From the NCBI GenBank assembly GCA_029962745.1, contig CM057158.1, positions 12,928,776 through 12,992,775 on the forward strand: DNA of 64,000 nucleotides, written 5' to 3'. This document shows positions 1-13,600 of the stretch, in pieces (position 1 is the stretch's first letter; every line of letters starts with the position of its first letter). The translations under genes were made by a program, and so were the position numbers. The notes below the pieces were generated by a model, which was given only the letters and a program-made list of their open reading frames with translations, made no database searches and had not been told where the DNA came from. The DNA comes from Echinometra lucunter (Eukaryota > Echinodermata > Echinoidea > Camarodonta > Echinometridae).

Positions 1-334
1 ATGACATGTGTTTTCCCAGCTTTTAGCATATCTCCAATAAGTTAGCTTGAAGTTTTTGAACACTATTGACATGTTGATGTGCATCTCATTATCATAAGTG
101 GCACAGTGAAAAAAAAACCTTTGGGGGTTTGCTGCTAGATATCTGAATGAACCTTAAGAATGAGATTGAGAGTGGATATGAATTGAATAATTGCATTTTC
201 ATGAAGTAGCATGAATATAAAGGAAACCACCATCCACTACCTGCAGTAGCGTCATTCAGTCACATGCAATGGTGTCCTCTTTCTATTTTCTTTATGATGG
301 CAGGATCAAATGCTACTTAATTTTAGATAATATA
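1..334. other. Non-coding, no feature recognised
   Basis: No exon-like reading frame, RNA gene or clear repeat was seen. The last nine bases (326-334, GATAATATA) are the left target duplication of the element that follows. Confidence 0.5.
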
Positions 335-713
335 CCCGGGGGGATACATGTATGTCTCATTGAAGCCTGTACATCATCCACATAAACAAAAACGTAGAAA
401 AAGGGTTGTTTTTCAGCACCGGGTGGGGAACCCAGGGATCCAGTTAAGGGTATCAAAAACAGGAAAAATCAGAAAAAGGGTATCAAAATCAGGAAAATCC
501 GGGAAAATGTTATTTAATTAGGAGATTATGATGCAGTCCTTGCATAAAATCCCCGTTCAGGGTATGAAAATCGGAGATTTAATACATTATTTCTCTGTTT
601 AGGGTTTTAAAATCACTCCTACTTCCATCCTACCTTAATCCCCATTTAGGGTGCTTTTCAGAAAGTGATTTACGCGGATGATGTACAGGCCTCAATGAGA
701 CGTATCCCCCCAG
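335..713. mobile_element. Non-autonomous inverted-repeat DNA element (MITE) with 9-bp target duplication
   Basis: The ends form an inverted repeat of about 45 bp: a GGGGGGATAC-type terminus, then a segment matching TCTCATTGA and CCTGTACATCATCC, repeated in reverse complement at 665-713. The nine bases GATAATATA occur directly before (326-334) and after (714-722), as expected for a target-site duplication. There is no coding capacity. Nine-base duplications are typical of Mutator-like elements, but the superfamily is not established from the termini alone. Confidence 0.75.
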
Positions 714-791
714 GATAATATATTTTGCTTGCAGCAGCTAAAAAAGTCAGAAAATTCATTGTGAAATGTGAAAATCGCCCTGATAAGTTAA

Positions 792-2238
792 TTAGGGCTT
801 AACCGATATGGAATTTCGTTGCCGATCCGATGCCTGATGTTTTTACATCCGCATCGGCTCGATTTCGATACCGATGCAGCGCTGAGCACGGTTGAGTAGA
901 GATGCTTAATTACAATAAAAAAAGTTGAATCCCATCTGCTACATCTGCTACGAATGAACTATCGACTCGGCATATTAATTCTTTACCTTTGGACATTAAT
1001 GATAGTTTTGCTGGTCGTCTGAGTCGCCTTCAAGAAATGGCAAGAAATATGAATCGCCAACGAAACGATGTTGAAACTAGTAACTTGACAAATTGATTCT
1101 TTACCTTTGTCGATGAAAATGATATCGGCCGGTTCTTCTTCAAGAAATATAAACTACGGACGGGTGGGGGGTGAGTTTTGCCGGTTGTCTGAGTCGCCTT
1201 CAAGAAATATGAATCGCCAACGAAGCGGAGGTGAAACTAGTAAGTTGACAAATTGATTCCTTACCTTTGGAGATGAAAATGATATCGGCCAGTTCTTTTT
1301 CAAGAGATATAAATTACGGACGGGACGAAGGTGAACCATATACTTGAAAATTAATTCTTTCCTTTTTGATGATGATAATAGTTACAGCGATTGACTTAAA
1401 CAAAAATATAAAAAGCTAACGGAGCAGAGCTGAAACGAATTAACTCGACTCGGCATATTAATTCTTTACCTTTGGGCATTAATAATAGTTTTACTGGTCG
1501 TATGAGTCGCCTATAAGAAATATGAAACGCCAACGAAACAGAGGGGAAACTAGTAAATGACAAATTGATTCCTTAACTTTGTAGATGAAAATGATATTGG
1601 CTGCTTCTTTTTCAAGAAATATAAAGTCTGGGTTTTATTTTTTAATGTAGTATGAGTCAAGGCCACTCAAAAAATTTTGTGGCAGTAAACCTTCTGATTT
1701 CGAGAAGGGCATCACGGCCAGTGGGTGGGACATACCGGCAAATTGCCGATGGCCAGTGGGTATTTCAAGCCCTGTGAGTTTGAATAATTCTTACTACTAC
1801 TATCGTAAATTTGTTTTTAAACATTACCGAGTTTAAAGAATTTGTTTCTATCGTGCGTTCATTTTCTAGACATGACAGGGTTTAAATAATTTTTGCTTCT
1901 GTCGTACGTTCATTTTTAAACATTACAAATTTTTAATAATTACTTTTCTATCGTGCGTTTATTTTCTAGAGATAAAGAAGTCTCAATAAATTTATTTGTT
2001 TCTATCGTACTTTCATTTTGAAACATAATAGAGTTTGAATAACTTCTACTACTATCGTAAGTTTGTTTTTAAACATCACGGAGGAGAAAAAGGTAAAAAA
2101 AAAACCCCAAAAAACTGTTGCTTGCATCGGTTTCGCATTGGCACACCCATCAAAATGTCTACCGATTCCGATGTTTTGCCGATGCGGCCAAGAATCGGCA
2201 CTCACCGATCTCCGATGCGGATATCGGTTAAGCCCTAA
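792..2238. mobile_element. 1.45-kb non-autonomous DNA element built of internal tandem repeats
   Basis: The ends are an 18-bp inverted repeat (TTAGGGCTTAACCGATAT at 792-809 and its reverse complement ending at 2238). The flanking hexamer AGTTAA is present on both sides (786-791 and 2239-2244). Inside, a unit with GAGTCGCCTTCAAGAAAT and GATGAAAATGATATCGGCC recurs at about 1010-1150, 1180-1320 and 1490-1640. A second, ~60-bp unit (TTTCTATCGTRCGTTCATTTT type) is repeated at about 1780-2075. Segments rich in CGATGC and CGGCAT lie just inside both ends. No transposase is visible. Confidence 0.72.
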
Positions 2239-2244
2239 AGTTAA

Positions 2245-3067
2245 TTACATGTAACTCCTTACACTCATTTGTCGACATTCAGAACAATAGCTTGCTCATT
2301 TTTGTCAACTTCTGGCCTCGCATTCACAACAATACGAATGCACCACATCATATGTGGTGCATATCTTTTATTTCTGAGTTGTTGAGATGGCTCAGACAGG
2401 AAAAAGACCCCAATACTTCAACATTGAAGAAGCAAGGGAACTTTTACTGGCCCCACTCCAACAGCCAACCCAGATGGCTTATTTTTTATTATGATAAATT
2501 GTTTCAAACAACATTGTACAATACATGTCATATGATTGTGCATTTCTTTTGATGATTAGCAGTAAAAGAGAAGAAAGAGGTGATCAGGAGAAGCAGAGCT
2601 TGTAAATTAGGTCCCTCAGAAGAATACATGTATGTATTACTCAAGCAAATTACTTTGAATACATGGCTTTAATTTAACAGGGCAAAAAACATTACCGGGT
2701 AGCTAGATAGTCTAATACACAGAATGCTAACATATTTTACAACATACACATATATAAGATAGATGCTTAGGTGATAAGCAATGGAACAGAAGGAGGAAAA
2801 AATAGATACAGTAGTCAGAAGTGCAGTCAAAAAAGGAGAAAGGAGGAGAGAGAAAATAAATGTGATGATACCTGGTGTGTGGAGAGACCCTGTGTTTCGA
2901 GGTTTAGGAGCTCAGACGGGGAAACTCTTCCATTAAGGAGGCCAAGTCTAGAGCCAACACGAGTATCTGTCACACATCTGGCACACATGATGATCGGGTT
3001 GATAGTCATGGGCCTTTGTGGAAGTGTATAGTCAGGAAGCATCTGCATCTTAGATGAAATCAAATAA
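2245..3067. other. Non-coding spacer beside the Harbinger remnant
   Basis: No convincing gene. Short reading frames on both strands at 2292-2552 and 2771-3108 show no recognisable protein. The segment may include the 3' part of the adjacent transposon, but its terminal repeat was not identified. Confidence 0.4.
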
Positions 3068-4175
3068 TTAGTAATTCTCAAATATATGTTTCTCCCTAAT
3101 TGTGACATGAATCTGAATAAAGAATTTTAACTTCATCATATGCAAGAAGTACAAAGAGGAATGATTTCTAAGTATACAATACATGTGAGCCATGATGCCA
3201 AATTCATTTTCAACTTTTCTCCGGGCTCGGCTCAACCCGTAGTTGTAGACAATATGATTGTAAACTTGAGACCGATGGGAGTAAGGTTTCATCATCCATT
3301 GCTTTAGAGTAAATGTGTCATCACCAACAAAGTGGAATGGGTGGGCTTGTCATCATAGGGCATTGATTCTGGTTGAGGGAGCCTTGCTCTGTTTTCATCT
3401 TCTGTCTCATACAAGTTGGAGTGCTTCCATGTTTCTCCATCTGAGGCGCCACCCTCTGCTCCAATATCCACATACAGGAATTTATATTCTGCATCTGCAA
3501 CCACCATAAGTAAAGTGCTGTGGAATCCTTTATAGAACTTGTCAAACAATGATCAAGATTTGGGGGGCTTTCTAATGGCAACGTGTTTACCGTCAACAGC
3601 AGGTCAGCAACCAAGCAATTGTGGTAGTTCCATCTGGTGCTGAACTGCATGGCCACATCTTTCCATTGATCTTCAATCTTTGCACAGCAGAGCACTTCAT
3701 CCTTGCAGACCTTGATTATTGCATCACATACTTTTGGTATAAATCTGGAGATTGTGCTATTGCAACTCGGAAGCTATGCTGTAATGTTGCATACGAATTT
3801 CAGGTGGCTAAGAATTGAAGATTGGCAGCTAGTTTGAGTCCAACTTCAAAGGGTTCTCGTATAAATGTTGTTTGCTTCTCAAGATGAGGCATCAGCCATT
3901 CAACCATCTCTTCAAGATCAGGTGTCAGCCTCCTCAAATATTCTTGTAGCTCTTTCGATCCTCTCTAACTGATCAAAATGTCTAAGCATGTGGTGTCTTG
4001 ACAGCCAGTCTCTCACCCACAGTGTCCTTGCTTTTCTTTTCCGACCCCTCTCTTCTTCCTGCTGCTTTTCAAGATTCTTTTGCTGCTCATGGACTATCAG
4101 TCCTGCAGCTACCACATAGAGACACTTTCTTTGCTCTAAATTAGCTCCTCCTGTACTGGAATGGATGGGAGGCAT
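3068..4175 (-). mobile_element. Degenerate PIF/Harbinger transposase (HARBI1-like)
   Basis: Read on the minus strand from 4175 downwards, conserved Harbinger nuclease landmarks appear in the right order but in shifting frames. An N-terminal region ends in a WVRDWL-type motif (~3990-4020). Next come a T-x-x-R-E-P-F and L-A-A-N-L-Q-F-L-A-T region (~3820-3880), AVDGKHVAIRKPP (~3555-3600), YKGFHS and VADAEYKFLYVDIG (~3460-3540), GDDTFTL (~3310-3335) and NYGLSRARRKVENEFG (~3205-3250). The first Asp and the final Glu of the DDE nuclease can be picked out. Single-base frame changes near 3918, 3745, 3580 and 3345 and a TGA near 3818 break the gene, so it cannot encode an intact enzyme. No partner Myb-like gene or terminal repeats were found. 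It lies just upstream of the MARCHF6 exons on the opposite strand. Confidence 0.85.
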
Positions 4176-4611
4176 TTAGACCTCTTAACCAACATTGTTC
4201 ATTTTGTCATGAACATGAATGACAATGCGTGAACAGTGCATAACTGTAGTGTTAACATACTGTAATGATACATGCCCTGCTGGTCGTGAATGGCGTAGAC
4301 TATTCGTAAAATAGACATGACAGAATATACCACTAATGACAAGCCACTAATGACTTACGCATGTACAAGTATGATGTGGTGCAGGACGGGAACAAAATGC
4401 GTGCAAGTGTCAACAGGGCTTTACAATCTGAACAGGTGTGAACCATTCTTTTTGCCCTAATTGGCCTATTTGGGATCTCTATGATGAAGCATACAAATTA
4501 TAGACAGTCATGATATCAACTTTATCAACTTTATTTACAGATAATCTAACCAGAAGTCTTCACCTCTTCCCTCATTTTCTAAAGAGCTTTTTTTTTCTTT
4601 TCTGTTTGTAG
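4176..4611. other. Region expected to hold intron 1 of MARCHF6; first exon not identified
   Basis: The first recognised MARCHF6 exon begins at 4612 with a split codon, so a short upstream exon ending in phase 1 is needed. In vertebrates that exon encodes only about six residues. No phase-compatible candidate was found here or further upstream. A polypyrimidine tract (about 4588-4607) precedes the acceptor TAG at 4609-4611. Confidence 0.4.
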
Positions 4612-7600
4612 GAGATGTTTGTCGTGTATGTCGGTCTGAGGGTGGTCATGATCGGCCTCTTTTCCATCCATGTATCTGCACTGGTAGTATTCGCTACATA
4701 CACCAAGACTGGTAAGTTAATGGCGAAATGGGGATATGTTCATGCAGTGGACATGAACGGTATATTGTGAAGCTCAAATACAAAGCCCCATTTTGCCTTG
4801 ACCTTCTATGTATAATCTTGTTTTAACCATTATGTGATAATATTCACCAAATTTAAAGATATTACTAAAATTACAACTATTGTAAATCATGTTTTTTTCC
4901 CAAGACATAATGTTTTTTTTTTTTTAATCTGTCATATTCTTGGTAGGAACTGTAAAGAAGTCAGTTTCCATCGTCTTTTGCTTAAACAATAGTTTCCAGA
5001 ACCGTATGGTTGTGCACATTCTGATTTTTGCTGTAATAATGATCTTTAGAAATATCACTTAATTCTCAAAGGTTGCTATCAGGTGATTATATTTTTTAGG
5101 TGGTCAGCAGTTCACACACTTGAGAAATTCATTAACTGTTTTGCTGCTGCTCTCTCTCTCTCTCTCTCTCTCTCCCCCATATCTCCCCCTTTCAGTCTGG
5201 TGCAGTGGCTGAAACACAGCAAGAAGGAATACTGTGAACTATGTATGCACAAGTTTACCTTTGCCCCGAGTAAGTCTATTGATACTTTATTAATTTGTAG
5301 TAAAATCTATGTTTGTATATCAATATTGTTGACTTGAGGGATTGATTATTTTATCGTTGTGATAAAAGTCAGCTATATTTGAAAGAGGGCATATGTTCAG
5401 TGACCTGCTCGTGTATTTGAAACATGTAGGTCTTGTGAAGGGGACAGTGTTCTGAGTCCTTTTGGATGAGTTGAAAAAAAAAATGCACTTTAGTATAAAA
5501 TGATTTTGAAGTTGTGTTAAAAAAAAGAAAGAGAGAAGATGTTACTTTGAAGAGGCATTACTTAGCATTTTGTCATGGTTGTGATAATTATTAAATTATT
5601 TATTGATTAGGCAGAGAATTCTCAGAAATGCATATTATTGATCAATTTGTGATTTGCTGAATGTGTTTCTGTTGTAGTCCCATCACTTCTTTACCTTCAA
5701 ATGGAGGGATAATTAGAATAGTAAGTGCATCATATCATAATTATGACCAGTTTATTGTGAATGTAAATTGCAATTGCTTATGGTCATACTAATTTAATTT
5801 TTTCCAGCTTTATTTGCATCCATCAATGTTCTTGTTCTCTTTGCACTCATTCTATCTGTAGTCTACTCTCCAGACATGCCCCCTCGCCTGCCCCTTCGTG
5901 ACATCGTATGGGGTCTGGTGAGGAACTTTGGGACAGCTGTTCTCTGCTGGATCCATTACACTATGGTCATCTTTGCTTGGCTTGGTATTGTTCCTGTCAC
6001 AGCAAGTGAGTCAAAATAAAAGTTTTTTTTGTCGTGTTGTTCCTGTTCCTTTTTTTGTTTTTGTTTGGTTGTTTGAGTTTGTTTTTTTAGGCATGAGTAA
6101 ACTATTAGAAAATTAAATTAAGCTCCAAGTATTAAGATTTGTAAGTGTGAAAATTGGATAGATATATTTCTTTATCCCCATTTCTTCATATTGTAACTTT
6201 ACACTTATTGAATTTACAAATAGAAATAATGATAACAGGTTATGATATTTTAAGCAGCTGCGGTATAATATCGTAAGGACAATGAGGTGCATATTAATGG
6301 ATAATCTTCTCTGCATGTCAAATACATTTATAAGCCATTGATCATTTCATGATCATTGTTTTTCTGAGCATGTCTTTTCGTCTTCTTCAGGTCGAATATA
6401 TGGCTGTCTCTTCAATACTTCTCTTGCTCCAGTATTGTCCCTGCCCTTCGATATCTTCTCTCTGTAAGTATAGAATCCAGCACATCAAGCAATGCCTTTG
6501 CATTCACATGCCTGAATAGATACTTGTATAATATACATATGCTGCCTGTAGATTGAAAAAAAAAAAATGGTGCTGAAATTCAGTGTTGTATTGGTCATGA
6601 TTCAGTTTAGTTGAGGCATGATGGTTTCATGAAATTCTGAACCACTTGGGATTATGTGAAAATTTCAGGCATGCAAAAAGTTGTAGTTTAATGTACCATT
6701 TTGCTGCTATTGTGTTAATTGATGTTCTTAGTATCATGTAATAGTAGAAAGAAAGTTGCCTCTACTGAAAGGCAAGTTTCTTCCTGGAGATATGATACCA
6801 TGTGCAAGTGATTATTAACATAAACACGTATGTGGAAGTTGATACTGCAATTAAGTTGTCCGATTATTTTCTGTGTCGAGATTATATGCATGTATTTAGT
6901 ACATTTCTTCACCTTCTTCGTTTGCTTACACTTTTGTCTTTGCAAGTGTGTACAGAAGTTGTTTATTTTGGATCACATTTCAATTACCACTTTCCTTGTA
7001 CTGTTTTGATACAGGGAGAAGATGGCTACAGACATCCTGCAAGGTTGTTTTGTGGTGGGTTGTACCCTATGTGCTCTGATCAGTCTGGTACTTCTCAGGG
7101 AGCAGGTGGCCCATGGAGGAGGGCCCGAGTGGCTGGAGGATCCTGCTGGGGAACATGGAGCAGGCGCTGGAGCTGCAGGAGGAGCAGGTCAAGGGGGTGT
7201 GGCTGAAGGGGTGCTGGAGAGGGCCCTCCGAGGTTTTGCTAACAATAACCCTGCGCAGCAGCCTGCACAGAATCAGCAGGTGAGGGATGGAACCAGTGAG
7301 ATTAGTGATGTTAAATTGTTATTCCTTCTCATGTGTCATTAGTTAAACTTTTTCGCATATACAGCGGCAAGCCCTTGCGGTTTTCTTCTGTACATAAATG
7401 AATGCTATTGAAAAAAAAAATGCTGAGGCAGAAATTATCTTTCGTTTCCCTGGATGGCAAATAGGTGTGGACCAATCAAACTAAATATGACATTACAAGT
7501 ATAGTCTGCACAGCTCTTTGAAAAACTCACCTTCAACTGAGCATGAACCAAAGATGTTAAAGCCAGATCAAACTGGCACCCTTGTATGAGATTTCAAAAT

Positions 7601-10600
7601 AGCGCCATCTCAGTCCTGAGCTACAGATTCTGTCCCGTTTTTTCTCCGGGCATGCAACATTCTGATCAACGCGAGCTTTATTTTTGAGACACATCAGTCA
7701 AAATGTGTATGTATTCAGACTAAGGCAGTTCACTAGAAGCCAAGAAGGGTGTAATGTTTCTAAGACAGTCTCTGGTTGTGAGTAGCCGCAAGTTGGCGCT
7801 GTTGTAAATACATCATTTCAGAGCTATATAAGCGCCAGTTCACTGTGGCTTTAAGATATAGTGAACTTATATTGACGCATACTACACATCTTATGATTAT
7901 AAGTGACAAGGCTTACCGTCCCATATGTGAAACTGAAAAATCTGTGTGGGTTTGTCGCTGGATGTGAATGAGCCTTTAGGATACAAATATTTGACCACTT
8001 CTGCTGCTGCTGCTGCTGCTGCAATTACGTGTTTAACGGTACCTTGATGCATTCGCTTTCATACTGAAGAATGTTATAAAGTGGTTTCAGTTGATATGGT
8101 ATCCTGTCAACATTTATTTTCAGGTAGTACTCTGGAATACTAAGCTTAGAATTAATTAACTATTAATGGTGTTGATGACTGGTATTGTTCAAATACCTTT
8201 TTGGGATGATTTCAACTCTATTTATTATGTACTTTGGAAAGCTCTTACCCAAAGTTATTTCTGAGTTTTTCCATTCAAGCCCGTTGAAATATGAATAGGG
8301 AAACCACAGGGGTTTTTCTGAGGGGGTTTTTAAGCGCATTTTATAACACGCAAGTAAATGTTTCACAACATTTTCAAGCGCAGCTCTTTGTAAATCAGTC
8401 CTCGACGTTTTTAACGGCAGTTCTTTGTTGCATCATTGCCGATCATTTTGTGTAATGCTTTCTAAAAAAATCCTAGTTTCCCTCCTTATATCTGAACAAT
8501 CCTTTACTAGGTTGGAATTTAGGGTCAGTGTGGAGAGTAGGCTTAGTGTTGATGACCAATACATCCTCTTGATTTTATTTTTGTCTGTCAGAATAATGGA
8601 GGTGTGAGACAGAGGCAAGAAGGAGCAGCCGTCAACCAAGCCAGGCAGAATGTGAGGATAGCAGATGGTGAAGGACAAAGAGCTGATGATGGAGAGAATG
8701 ATGGAGGGATAGAAGGAGGAGGAGGAGCAGGAGGAGCAGGAGGGCCTGTAGCACCTGATCAGCCTGAACAACCTGCTAATAATCAAGCAGAAGATAATGC
8801 TGGCCATGGTAGGAAATGCTTGTGTTTTGACTGTTTATTATATGTCATGTATATGAACTGGCTCAGTTTTGATGAGTTGATATTTTGGAGAGTTAGAGAA
8901 AAGCTGAGGCCCCTTCATGCTGATGTATGAACCAAATAAAATGTGATAACTTGCGCTGGGGGTTGTGCCACATATTGTCAAAAGCTTGTTATTTAGGGGG
9001 AGATGGCAGAGGCGTTAACTACCAAAAATAAGTCTTGCCATAATTTTAAGGTTCTTTCAGTCCGTCATAGAAATTGTAAATTCTGTAAGTTGTATTCTAG
9101 AAATGTTAACTTGATGAATAACAAATTCCCTTTTTTCTGTAGATTAGAAGTGGGCCCTCCCATTTCCTGTACTCATTAGATTAGTAGAGGAGATGTAGTC
9201 AGTTGTAGGCAATTTATTTAAATGAAAAAGAATAAACTGCAGCTATGAACATTATCTATATTTCTGCATAGTACGTGCATTCATTGTATTCAGAAATTGG
9301 TATATATAAATCAACATTCTAATTTTCTTCTCATATGATAATAATAGAAGAGATACATGTGCTGGATTTCACTCCTGAATTTTCATATGAAATAACCTTG
9401 TTGATTATCTTCCCAGACGATATCAACTGGAATGCCCTTGAATGGGATCGAGCAGCTGAAGCATTAACATGGGAGGAACTTCTTGGACTAGATGGCTCAC
9501 TTGTCTTCTTAGAACATGTCTACTGGGTTACTGTACTCAATGCTCTGTTCATCTTTCTTTTTGGTAAAGAAACTTACATCCCGGGGTGGCTGTCTCACCC
9601 CTCTCTCTCTCTGCATATTTCATTAATTTTTAGTTCATTTTATGTACATTGTGATAGAGAAAGAGAGGTGTTTGACTTTCTGAGTATATATTCTATCAGG
9701 CATCAAATTAATTCAAGAAACATGAAAATAAATTGATTGTAATTCTTAGGGCTTATTATAGTCAGTAACATTTTCTTTCTCAGCATGTATTCCTTCAATA
9801 AATCTTTACTTGTTTTATTTTGTAGTAAAGCATTCTATCCATATCATATTGGAGGTCAGAGTATTGTGGTACTGGAATGGGATGTCTCATTACAGTTGGT
9901 AACATTCCCTTAGCAAAAGTTTGTATCAGTAATTCTAACTTGTTTTGTTTTGTGTTGCAGCATTCTGTCCATACCACATTGGAGGACTAAGCACTCTGGT
10001 GTTAGGATGGCAGGATATCATCAAGAAGACTCACTTTGAAGGTCTCATCACAACCATGTTGGGATACATCTGTTTAGCTGCTCTACTTGTCCTCTTCCAT
10101 GTATCCTTGATAAAAAGACCATAAGCTTATTGTAGTCTGTTGAAGTTTAGTTTAAAGGGACCGTCCCATCATATCAGTAAAGATTCTTTGCATACCTTTG
10201 GAAAGGATCATGCCAGGGCTCAACACTAAATACACACCTAGGAGTGTCCCAAATCAGATTTCACAATTTTGACATGGGCTCATGCATGCAGAACCCTTAA
10301 AGATCTCAATTAGGAACAATTTCTGTTCCTAATCATTCTTGAAGAAGGAGCACAAACAACTAGAACAGAAAAATAAAATAGCAGATAAGTTTATATTTAG
10401 GTGACTTAATGATGATCCTTGACTTGAATTTGACGCAGAGTTGCAGCAGATTACTCAAATTCTTCCAAGCTGGACGTCTCTTTGGTCTGTGCTATGTTGT
10501 GCTGAAGGTGTTCCTTCTTGTAGTCCTAGAGATAGGGGTTTTCCCTCTGATCTGTGGATGGTGGCTAGATGTGTGTTCATTGGTAAGATATACCTTACAT

Positions 10601-13600
10601 TTTATTAGTACTGAATACAGGAGATTTGGGGGTTCCCCTCTTTCCTGTCTTCTTATATACCAATAAATAAACAAATTTTGATCATTGCCTAATTGTTCTA
10701 CTTATGCTGTCAATTCAATTCTTTTATGGATTCATCATATGGATTATGTATAGAAAATGTAAAATGAAAACATTGTCATTATTTGATTGGACTCTCTACC
10801 AACTACTAATTATATCTGCATGTGCCGAACAATATTTCATCCATCTTATGACTTCTAACTGATCCTTTTCATTTTTTTTTTACATTAAATTTCTGTCCTT
10901 ACACTTTCCAGTCACTCTTTGATGTAACCATTCAAGAGAGGCTACAAGGCTTCAACTCTGCCCCTGGGACTGCGACCTTCTTGCACTGGCTCGTTGGCAT
11001 GGCTTATGTCTTCTACTTTGCATCGTTTATTCTGCTACTCAGAGAGGTAAATATATACATTCCTGCTACTACGGGTCACATTCCTTCGGGATATATGCCT
11101 CGTGGGATATAAGATGAACTAGCCACAAGCACATACAGCTGGATGTTGATGCGATTGGAAACTTCCTCTGAGTACATCTGCTCTGTACCATCATATTTGC
11201 TGTTATTTCTGGATATGTCAAGTCACATTCAAATGTCTTTGAATGTGAACTGAGAACCCGTCTATATGTATTTATGGTGTAAATGTCAGATTTGTGTTTG
11301 TAACCTGTAAAGAACTTTATTGGTTTAAGAAGTGAGAATGCTCCATATCCATGACAGTTACTACTTACTACCAACATTTCTATTTCCTCTGAAAGATGCA
11401 AAGTGACTTTTTATGCCTCTTAGAATTTAAGAAATGAGAATCTAGGGAATATTCCATTCTTGTTACATTTAACTTCATTAGCACTTGAATTGTTATAGTT
11501 AGCCTTTCAGTGGTGTTTTTTTTATGACAATAAATGTTTCTTTCACCAATCAAGCCTCTATTTAATCCATTAGCAGCTTTAGTCTATCAAGGGCACAAGC
11601 GTTTGGCTGCCACTGTCGACTTTCTGCACATGTACTGTGTATCATACGAACCATACAGTGTGGAAGTCATGGGTTTTTGTCCATAGCCAGTAAAGAGTTC
11701 TTCCTCCTGTCCAGGTCCTGAGGCCAGGTGTGCTATGGTTTCTAAGGAACCTCAATGATCCAGACTTCAACCCCATCCAGGAGATGATCCATCTACCAAT
11801 CTACCGCCACACCCGACGATTCATTCTCTCCATCATCGTCTTTGGATCGGTGGTGCTCCTCATGGTGTGGCTACCGATAACCATCATCAAGCACTTGGTG
11901 CCCTCTTTCCTCCCTTATCATATGCATCTGTCAGGGTGAGTCGGTGTTGGTGTTTCATGTCTCAGTCACTGTGCCAAGGTTATTGTTATCTGAGGTCAGC
12001 TGTCTTGCTCACAGAGTTCCACTAGGAAACAATACATTGTTGTATGACTATCACTTCAGGGCCCCATTTCTTAATTTATATGTGTTAGCAATAACAAGTT
12101 GCAATAACTGTTATAAGCTATTGAAATCCTTGCTTATAACAGTTATTGCAACTTGTTATAAGCTATTGAAATCCTTGCATCTGATTGGCTGAGAGCAAAT
12201 TTGGCATAGAAATTTGGCCGTTGAACTTGTTATTGATAACAAGTTTTATGAAATGTGATCCTTCACAGCACTTTCTGTGTTGATAATGACAATAATCATA
12301 TAACACATTTGTAAAGTGCGTATCAGAGATAGGTCTCTGTAAATATCTCTATATATCTCTATGCCCTTTCTTTGAATAGAGACACCGTCATGAATGGTAT
12401 CCCTAGAGCTATTGTTGCTTCACGCTGTACTACAAACCTTTCTTTGTAGCAAGGAGACACAGCTAATAACTCTCTTCTATATTCTCTCTGTACAGAGACA
12501 CTGCTGTGACTGAACTGTCCCTAGAGCTACTGTTGCTCCAGGTTGTATTGCCAGCTTTATTGGAACAAGGACACACCAGGATGTGGCTGAAGAATCTTAT
12601 CAGATACTGGACCATCATGGCAGCATACCTCTTGTAAGTCACAGAAAGAGTATATTCCCCATACTACTGGGACTTCTTTTGGCTACTGGCATTTGCATGG
12701 ATTTAAAGAAAATGATGCTTAGCAAGACTATTGGATCAGCATACTTCATGATATATTTCTCACAATCACTTTTCATGTAATTCAGTATTTGGTGGGGTTC
12801 TTTTCAGTATCATTTTGATTTATTTTCGTATTGAAATGATGTGATAGAAGTTGCATTTTATGTGTCCACTACATTATTGATCTCTTTGAATGTACAATGT
12901 TAATGTGAAAAAGAGGTCCAGTTCTCCTCTGCTGTATGAAATTTAGTCTCATCAGTAACACCTTAAAAAACACCTTTACAATGAATGCAAATATTTTGGA
13001 TTACAAGGTCTATCAAGTTTATTGTTCTTTCCTCTTAGGGACTTACGATCATACTTGCTTGGAGATGTGCCAGTTCATGAAGAGTTTGATGAAGATGGGG
13101 AAAAAGAAGATGAGGTGGAAGACGAAGGAGCACAGGAAGGAAGACAAGAACAAAATGTTGTAAATGTTGATAATGATGAAGTTCATGGAACAGAACATAA
13201 TGAGGATCCTCAAAGGAGAACTAGTCTAGAAATTGATGAAAACAATGAAGCACTCGTTGATGGGAGAAATGATACATTGCAACCTGTTGAACAACTTGCC
13301 TCTTTGATGGAAAACTTAAACAATGAAAAGAGAGGTTTAACACCAGTCAATTCTGCTGCGGAGGCCAGAAAAGAGTCTTTTGATTCGGTAGGGGTAGCGT
13401 CGGGTAGTGGTTTTGAGGTGAGGGACAGTCTCCCGTACCTACAGCTTAGACGTGAACACCAAGACAGTGATGTAGAGATGAGAGAGGAGGAGCGGGATGC
13501 GGAAACCATGGCAACGGATCGAGGTGATGAAGATGAGGATGAAGGCATAGTGGAGGAGGATGTCGAGGAGGATGAGGAGGAGGAGGAAGTGGAGGAAGAA

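Noticed and set aside
4397..4435. Candidate MARCHF6 first coding exon starting at ATG 4397 and ending before a GT at 4436
   Set aside because: It ends in phase 0, while the next exon needs a phase-1 donor, and its sequence does not resemble known MARCHF6 N termini.
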